64,000 bases of DNA from Pseudisothecium myosuroides. Lineage: Eukaryota; Streptophyta; Bryopsida; Hypnales; Lembophyllaceae. Each line of letters starts with the position of its first letter. Within the stretch, counting starts at the first letter, position 1. This document shows, in pieces, positions 56,470-64,000 of this stretch. The stretch is from positions 36,051,724-36,115,723 of the forward strand of contig OX637287.1 of assembly GCA_951799445.1 (NCBI GenBank), written 5' to 3'. The notes below the pieces were generated by a model. The model worked only from the letters and a program-made list of their open reading frames with translations. It searched no databases and was not told where the DNA came from. Made by a program: the position numbers and the translations under genes.

Positions 56470-58423
56470 ATGGGGACGGAGAGAGGCTCACGGGCGGTGG
56501 CGGATGCAATCAAGGACATTGAGGTGGAGAAGATCCGGGGTCCTGGAGACTCTGGGAATGTGAAGTTGGGCTCCTTTTGGGAAGATCAGGTATTTTGAAC
56601 TCTTGTGCCTTGGCTTTCGTTGTTCGAAACATCGAAATGAGGGTTTAGTTCCACCGCCTCTGCATTTCTAAGGTAGGGGATACGACCGCTATTTGCGCTA
56701 AGTTCAAAAAAATTAGCCGAGACGAGCGTAGAGTGACTCCATTGCCATGCTACTGCGAGTACAAAATGAAACGTGTGAGGAAATTTTGGAAGAAAACGTG
56801 GTTAAATTTCGTGACGGGAGGGTGTGACAGAAATTATGTAATATGATACGTGTTGGAGTGTGATTTTGGAGTACCGGTAATCACTTTGAGTTTAAGAGTC
56901 AAATCTGTTTTTATCAACAAATAAACTATCGCTTAATGTATTGGATGATTTCTTATGCAATCATTCAAAGTGGGAAGTTCATTAGACAACTCGTGAAGAG
57001 ATAGTAGACATTCTTCATTCAAAATGAGTTTCTGTTGGTAATAGAGGGCCTTTATTTTTGCATTTTTTGTTTTGTACTGGGGTGGCTTTAGAAATTTATT
57101 GAGGCTATCAATTTTGGCGGAATTTGCAGAATGCTTTTGTTACTTAGCTAGCTGCAATGAAATTTTTGGCAACTTACCACAGATTTCCGACAAAATTGCG
57201 ATAAAAGCTGACAAAATAATCACAGTTTCTTCCTAAATTCTCTATAGGCTTGTAGCTAGAGCGAAGTATTTGTCGAAATCTGGCGATAATTAGCCCACAT
57301 AAAAATGGCTGGGACTAACAGGAGTCAGTCAATATTAGAGGTTTCTCATTGGTTGTAGAATATTCTTACCTTTGCAAATGACTGACTTGGTTGCTTAATG
57401 TTTTCCAGCCGGTGGTGATCCATCTGCTTCGAAGATTCGGCTGCCAACTCTGTCGAGGTCAAGGGGTGGAGATGGCCAAAATGCTGCCCCTGTTGGAGGC
57501 CAATAATGTCCGCGTCATTGGCATCGGTAATGACGACACCTATTCACTCTGTCTGGCTTGATTTCCTTTCAAAACAAATGTAACTTTCTAGTTTTGTTGA
57601 AGTGTTTTGTGACATAATGATGTATTGCTATTTCATAATGATATGCAGGACTTGAGAAGTTTGGACTGGAGGAGTTCGAGGAGAAGAAGTTCTGGAAGAG
57701 TGAGTTTTACATTGACAACGGAAAGAAGATTCACCATGCCTTAACACTGACCAAGGTGGGATATGTGGGCACATTTATGATGATTTTTGCTAACAAGTCG
57801 GTGAAGGACGCCATTGAGAAAACCAAGGACTCCCCTGGGAACTGGCAGGGTGATGGCAGGTACGTCCCGCTTTGCTCTTCCCCAAATTGAGCCTCATGAG
57901 TTTTTATGCAGTTTTGAGTATGTCATGAGGAGACTCTTTTTTTGTCCAGTATTCTTTATTTTGTGATCAACACATGCAATGTTCTTCATGATTTTGGTGA
58001 TATATAGAAAGTTTGACCCTTTCTGAATTATTTCTTTCCCAATATGATCCTTCAAATTGCTCTTATTAAAACTGTGGAATCTTGGTTAGGAAATGGAGTC
58101 AGAATAGTCTAGTTCTGGATACCTAAGTGCTTTCTCAAGAAGTCTCATTATAATCAATGTTGTAGTGGTTGCTGAGGAGCGATTGGTTTCGGTTCAATGA
58201 AGCTGTCTGCTTATTTATGGTAGTGAAATATGTTGACCTTGTTTTCAAGGTGTTAAAATGCAATTGTCTTCTTTTGGGGGAAATTAGGCAATTAGGAGCT
58301 ACGTTTGTGATGGCCAAGGGAGGAGAGATGTTGTTGGACCACCGCCAGAAGGACTTCGGTGATCAGCCTACGAACGCTGAGATTCTCGAAGCATTGGGAT
58401 TGGATTCAAGCCAGGCGAAGTAG
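56470..58423 (+). CDS. PRXL2B/FAM213-like thioredoxin-fold redox protein
   Basis: Four exons: 56470-56589, 57409-57526, 57649-57859 and 58288-58423, for 194 residues, in phase throughout. It matches the peroxiredoxin-like 2 (AhpC/TSA-related) family: VKLGSFWEDQPVVIHLLRRFGCQLCRG with the CxxC redox motif, NVRVIGIGLEKFGLEEF, FWKSEFYIDNGKKIHHAL, GNWQGDGRQLGATFVMAKGG and NAEILEALGL. Animal PRXL2B reduces prostaglandin or prostamide endoperoxides; plant members are presumed thiol reductases or peroxide-related, with unknown substrates. ATG 56470 lies in a good context (CAGCCATGG) and is the first in frame. The protein has no obvious transit peptide, which suggests a cytosolic location. All splice borders are GT-AG. 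Confidence 0.92.
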
Positions 58424-58429
58424 CTGCAA

Positions 58430-61383
58430 CTTGAGACCTTTTATTTGAACATTGTGCAGTTAGAGGATCATTCTTATTTCAGTAACAGGAGCAAGTCCAC
58501 GGATTTGATAAATGAATGTTATATGGTAGAGGTTGATCTGCGATCGAGTGCTTGTGTAGGTTTCTGCTAACGGAGCATGTTTTATAATTTCCTCCTTGTA
58601 AGAAAATTTCCAATCACTTGTACAGTTTGTAGGTTTCTGCTAAATAGAGCATGTTTCATAATTTCCTGTTTGTAAAAAATTTCAATCACTTGTACAGTTT
58701 GGGAAGTTCCTTTGTTTGGCTTTCCTCTCTATGTATCTACTTTATACTGGACCTTGGTATCTGTTTGGGTCTTGCTTGCTTGAGATCTCCATCGCTATCT
58801 AGTGCAGAATCGGTTTCTATAAGTCTCTTTGAGTGTACATCTTATCGTTCCACAAAGCAACAAATATTGGCTTTTAAAAAGAATTTTTACCCTCAAGAAT
58901 GAATTAAATTAAGAGAGAAGAGAATGAAAGATGTGTTGGGAACTTCTCAGCTCTAGAAGCCTGTCAATTAAGTAAGAATCCAGAAAATAGTGAAATAAAA
59001 CAACAAAATATAATTCAAACCATGGCCATTTAACAATGAAAGACATAACATGTTTTATCATCTTTCAAAAACATTTTTTCTTCTTTGATATCAATGTTTT
59101 GCAAAGTTTCTCTTACAATAGTAGGATTCATACCAAAGTTAAGATAACAATGTAAATTTCTCTCCAATTGAGTAAATGACTTGAATTCTGCAGTTGATTC
59201 AAAGTTGGTCACTAGAAAATTGATGTCAAAATTCATTTTTGCTAAATATAAACAATGCTTTCAAGGGCAAGATGTATCAGAATATACCAGGTCAACTTAA
59301 GTGTGCATAATGTTTCTTATTTTTCTTATTTTGCAATGATGAAGTAAATAAATAACTCAATCATTTTGGTTCTTAATCCAAAAAAATATGTATTTGAAAC
59401 ACCTAAAACGAATTAAATTTGTAATAATTGAAGAAACAAATATGAATGGTGAAACTTTTGTTAGTGATAAGTTTTGAGTAAAATTTAGGAATAATTTTTC
59501 ATGGATTTCATACATTTAGATGCACTTCCTCTAGCCTCCAAGCTAGTGTATAGTCTATCTATTATATTAGCTTAAACCGTGCACATCATCGGTTTAGAAT
59601 TTATTGAAAGTGCAATCTTGTCATTGGGTTAGAAAATTAAAATGAGAAAAAAAAATCCTAAATTTCAGTCAAGTGATGAAGTTTCATAGATAGTGTCAAA
59701 GGTTATGTTATAAAAAAAATTCTTCAATGAATATTCCATTTATTGTCCTAGCACTTCAATGCTTTTTTCAATTGCTATAAGTTGGCTTATTTTGTATTGA
59801 AAAGTTTTTAAGAAACACTTATTTACCTAATTTTCTATTCTCTAAACATTAAAATGCTTAAATAGTTCCCACCATTAAGTGTAGAGAGTACCAAAGTACC
59901 ACAAAGAAGGATTTTTTTGAGTGGTAGTCACATTTTGTCATTTTGTCTATTTTAGATCACTAACTAAGAAGTTGTCAAAAGTGTATCTTAATTGTAGGAT
60001 CAACAAATAGAAAAAATCTAAATTATTTTAGAGAAATTGTCAACTAATTAGTTTTCAAAAGTCTTGACCTTGAAGCCTCTAAACCAAACTTGTCCCTCAA
60101 GCATCCGTTCCTTGAAGGGATTAAAATGCAATTCTAATTGTGTTAAATGTCTTACTAGTATCATGACCACAACTACTCTCAGAGCCCAACCCAAATTAAG
60201 TTTCCATATTATAAAACAAAAGAGGTAACTAGGAAATAACCACCACCTATAAGACCATATGTCAATATTTCTTTGGTTGATTATATAAATATGTCACACT
60301 TATAAAGTACTCCGTAATAGATTAGATTTTTGTGAAGGAATTTTTTTTTTTTTTCCTACTTTTGGTTGAGATTCTTTGAAAGGTGATATCTTCCATTTCT
60401 TCAATTGAACTAGATGAACTTCTTATGTGTAAGTTTCCTTTGCAAAGACTTTGTGATGATTTTAGGCATGCATTTGACAAACCAATGATCTTAGGTCTAC
60501 TACAAAACAACGAAACAATTCACCAAACCTAAAATTGGAATTGTTTTTGGAAGTTACATATTTTAGTAAATTTTATGATGAAAATCGAATCAATTTTAAT
60601 ATTTTCTATTTTATTATGTTTAAAGTTTATAAATTAACAAACATAGAGACCACTTCCTTGAAGGCTTTCTAATGATAGTAAAAACTTCAATCTATGAGAT
60701 TCTCAATCTTTGAGATCTTCCATATATTAAGTGTTTTCTTTATTTGCATTCAACATTAGAAGTCGTAATAGTCAATTATACTTACACTATTAATTCTTAA
60801 AATTATTATTTTTTGTTTTGTAGTGGCATCTTGGAGTTCTATGATAGAGGGGCTAAAAAACAATACACTTGGTATTTATAAATAGCACTTAAGAGTGTGC
60901 ATAAAAAACAAGTTTTATGCCATTCCAACTTAGGTAGTAAAAGAATAGGTCATTTGCAAACGTTCTTGTTGTTCAATTTGCTGCTTCTTTTTTACCAAAA
61001 CATGTAATATTCTTCATTGATTATAGTGACATTAAATATGTCCTATGAGAAATATAGTTTGCACAATATAATCAATTGAATTGGTCATTTTAAACATGAA
61101 ATCTTCCACCTTTTTGGGTTTAAACAACAAGTTTGTTTATTTAATATAAATAGTATGCTTGACATAACCTCATTGGTCCTATCTTTTTTAGTCAATTTTC
61201 ATCTTTTTTTTTTAAATGATTTAAAATTCTATTAATTCTAATATGTAAACTTAAATTCTCCAAAAACAAACTAATTTGTCTTTTTAACTAGAGACTTGCA
61301 ATCAAAGGTTGTTGCAAGCTACAGCTGAGTAGTTCTAAGACAAATTCTTGTACACTTGTGATTCATGAGCGGCGTTAAATCCC
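58430..61383. other. Gene-poor AT-rich stretch
   Basis: It opens with the 3' flank of the PRXL2-like gene, which contains a local duplication (TAGGTTTCTGCTAA.GAGCATGTTT..ATAATTTCC around 58557 and 58629). The rest is AT-rich with no recognised gene. Confidence 0.5.
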
Positions 61384-61387
61384 TTAA

Positions 61388-62296
61388 CCCCTAAAGGACC
61401 ACCATGCGTTTTTTTGGCTACATGGAAAATTTGGACAAGCTGGTGTAAATGAGGATTTGCATATTTTAGGTATAAATATTAATAGAAGGTGTAGACAAGG
61501 AATATCTTTTATGTGCACTAAATTTCATGACATTTGAAAATGATGGACCAGTATGTTATTTTTCTTCGTAAATGGGTAGTCCGGGCAAATTTTAAAAATC
61601 ACTTTTTTTTTTTAAATTAAAATTAATTTTCTAGATTTATGTAAATGTGGAAAGCTTTGAATCATACTGCATTTTGATCAATGAGTCAAAAGTTATGAGG
61701 AGTTTTAGTTTGCGAGCAGGTATGGATTCTCTATTCTAAAATAACTTTGAAGTCATCTATTTAACTAGCAATTTTCAAGATTTTTTGGAAAAAAATAAAA
61801 GGATAGGATGTAGATTGATTATTACAACATTACAACCAGTGGAATTGACAGTTTTAAATTTCATAATTAAATTTTGAACGATTCAGTATTTTGAATCATT
61901 CTCTACTTTTTTTTTTTTTTTTTTTTGCCCCTATATGTTGTAGAATTCCAAATGAACTGAAGTTTTCAAGCATGTAGCCAACTTGTCTAGGAAAAAGAAT
62001 CCAAAGAAGCACCACTATTTTGGACATTTTTTCATAGAAAAGTGATCTTGTGAATTGCAACTGCCTGGATTTTTAAGTGCCAAAAAAATGATTTCAATGA
62101 ATTTCAATGCTTATATCTTGCAATCTAGTCAATTGAAATTTTTGAAATTTTTAGCACGTGTTTTCAAGTCAGCATACTACAAGATCTTATACTTATATGT
62201 GTCAAAAAAAGTTTTTTTTCAAAAATTTGGTACTTGTATTAGGAATGGCAGTTTTGGAGCATTTTGGGTGATAACATAGTTATAGAACTTTAGGGG
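61388..62296. mobile_element. TTAA-flanked element, copy C
   Basis: This 909-bp element starts CCCCTAAAGGACC and ends ACTTTAGGGG, with TTAA at both junctions (61384-61387 and 62297-62300). Here the left end is R-type and the right end is L-type, so it is copy A in inverted orientation, with the same internal landmarks (TGAGTCAAAAGTTATGAGGAG, ATTACAACATTACAACCA). There is no intact ORF. A run of T (61908-61926) interrupts one arm. Confidence 0.75.
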
Positions 62297-62840
62297 TTAA
62301 GGACCATGAGTGCAAATTTTGAACATCAAATGAACAGAAATAAACTTACAGCAATGCGTTTTTTCGTTCATCATATTTTTAGAAGATTCTTGCATTAGTT
62401 CTTTAACATTTATACGCTACAAATTATGAAGATTTTGCTTTGGAAATATTAAATAATTCAAAAGGTATTGGTAGGTCTAGACTCAAAAAATAATTTTTCA
62501 ATTCAAGAAACTCTTCGAAAATGACCTTGCATCAAAAAATAAAATAAAAATCTTCCAAAATCACTATGATTAGAATTAAACATTTTAAACTTATAGAAAA
62601 CAAATTCTTGTAAAAATCGTAAGTACTCAATCTACAATTGATTTGGAAAGGACTTTTAAAATTTTGGCTTCAAATTTTATTGTAAAATATTAGTTTGTGT
62701 ATTTGTTGATCTAATCGCATGGATGTGATCTATAAATTATATTTTACGACTATTGTTTGAGAGTCATCATTATTATTTTGTTCTAAGTTGCATTTTATAA
62801 TAGATCTTCACAATTTTGGAAATCTGGACAACCCCATGGT

Positions 62841-62854
62841 ACTTTAGGGGTTAA
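62841..62854. repeat. Solo TTAA-element terminus (ACTTTAGGGGTTAA)
   Basis: This is a right terminus of the TTAA-flanked family, 550 bp beyond copy C, without its own recognisable left end. It may pair with an older, internally replaced element that enclosed copy C. Confidence 0.5.
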
Positions 62855-63627
62855 TGTGCATTCTTGTCTATATTGACAAAATTTGATTTTTAAATCTTTT
62901 GAAATATATTTAGCATTGGAAATTGACAAAATTCAAAGACCCAACAATTAAAGTTAACTATGTATAAAAAAATAATTGAAAATTCTAATTTTATAAATAA
63001 TTTATTTTGAAGATACAAAATTTTGAAACCTTTCATTTAATAATACTTTGATCAAACAATGACAAGACTTAGAGGGTAAAAAAGGTCCATTTTCACTTCT
63101 ATATTTGAAATTTCATTACCAATTCCACCTAGCCAAGATTCTCATTCAAAGCCGCCATATCCAAAATTTCAAAATAATCAAAATAATTTGTAAAAAATAG
63201 AATTAATATTCATGTAAAAATAATAATCAAATTTTTTATTTATCCGTAAATAGAAATAAAACATCTCGTGAGTTTAGTTTTGACATATTTGTTCCTTGAA
63301 ATATTTTGTAACTAAAATATTCACAAACAATTGACTTTTTTTTAGAATTTTTAGAATTTTTGAGTTTATTGAGATAATAAAACAATCCATCATAATACTC
63401 TTTCTTTAAATGCCTCATTTCCACTAATAAAACATTTTTTTTGAATTTTTTGGATTTTTTGTCTAATAAATTTTATGATTTTTTATTTTTATAATTATAT
63501 TTTTTTGCAAAATTTTAAGTCACCATTTATTAGATGACATCTTGAAAGTTTGGAAATCTTGAAAAACAATGAAATGTTTTGCATTGCGACAGATTGTGTC
63601 ACAACCAATTGTTGAGTGTTTTGATGT

Positions 63628-64000
63628 CTATGGAATTCCTTTAAACAAATGAACAATTAGGCAAAATTTAAAATAAGACTCAAGCCAACTAAACTTGTAG
63701 TTGTCTGAGTCAAAATCACACTCCAAGTCCCAATTCCAATCGAGAAAGCCATGCTCAACTGCATTCTCTTCTTCCTCTCCATCCTCCTCCTTATCTGCAT
63801 TGTCGGTGTTGGCCTTCTTGGAAGAAATCCTGCAGGTCTTCATTGTCGGATTTGTCTGGCTGTGGTAGGAAATCCAGAATTAGCGCATCCTTCTCCTCGT
63901 CAGTTACATCTTCATGGTTGGATTCTTCAAGTTCTAAATTGGATTCCCAGAAAAAGAAGTTTTCGCTACTTGTGTATGATTCATCACCCACGATGGATGG
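63628..64000 (-). CDS. Acidic hypothetical protein, 5' end outside window, frameshifted
   Basis: On the minus strand the frame is open from the window edge and encodes an acidic, Ser/Glu/Asp-rich N-terminal-like region (SYTSSENFFFWESNLELEES, DEEKDALILDFLPQPDKSDN). Near 63791-63843 the acidic composition passes into another frame (DNADKEEDGEEEENAVEHG, then FLDWNWDLECDFDSD), suggesting a one-base shift or unspliced boundary. Acidic N-termini of this kind are common in transposases and in chromatin proteins; no family can be named. Confidence 0.4.

Noticed and set aside
1..64000. CRISPR arrays, rRNA or tRNA genes
   Set aside because: No regularly spaced direct repeats of CRISPR type and no rRNA or tRNA-like sequence were noticed. 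A covariance-model scan would be needed to exclude tRNAs.

Overview
The window looks like nuclear DNA of a land plant. Most real genes are split by GT-AG introns, and they belong to typical plant families: BAHD acyltransferase, plastid-type nucleoside diphosphate kinase with a transit-like leader, organellar-type glyoxalase II, plant-type selenoprotein-K homologue and At4g10955-like esterase. The DNA between genes is AT-rich and full of plant-type transposon remnants (PIF/Harbinger, CACTA, Stowaway-like and other MITEs). The style of the TPR-kinase and BAHD genes suggests a non-flowering plant (bryophyte, lycophyte or fern), but that is inference from family memory only.

Layout. 0-10 kb: an edge-truncated Ala-rich membrane ORF, then BAHD remnants at 522-1034 and 8418-8861 (both minus strand) flanking a two-gene PIF/Harbinger element (transposase with one amber codon, plus an open SANT/Myb partner). 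An intronless lipase-like esterase follows at 9012-9773. 10.9-14.3 kb: a multi-exon aldo-keto reductase of the At2g27680 type, minus strand, dead by three independent lesions. 15.8-20.8 kb: a minus-strand gene joining an unrecognised N-terminal region, a TPR-like segment and a protein kinase domain, with a frameshift just before the HRD motif. 20.8-31.7 kb: gene-poor, repeat-rich DNA.

31.9-41.9 kb is the densest functional part: plastid NDPK (minus), SelK homologue (minus) and glyoxalase II (plus), all assembled exon by exon with consistent intron phases. 42-46.5 kb holds repeats. 46.5-50.7 kb is an NSA1/WDR74-like ribosome-biogenesis WD protein (plus) with a telo-box-like promoter motif. 56.5-58.4 kb is a PRXL2-type thioredoxin-fold redox protein (plus). 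58.4-64 kb is gene-poor except for an acidic ORF running off the right edge.

The most unusual signal is a family of 0.7-0.9 kb elements whose ends read TTAA-CCCCTAAAG on both sides (17.9, 22.8 and 61.4 kb, plus decayed or single ends at 5.7, 28.2 and 62.9 kb). TTAA at both junctions and C-rich termini are hallmarks of piggyBac-type transposition. Next to one decayed copy (27.4-27.6 kb, minus) is a Cys/His cluster resembling the C-terminal zinc-binding domain of piggyBac transposases. Such elements are uncommon in land plants, so this deserves checking. The housekeeping genes here do not form a pathway together; they are independent plant genes separated by transposon debris.
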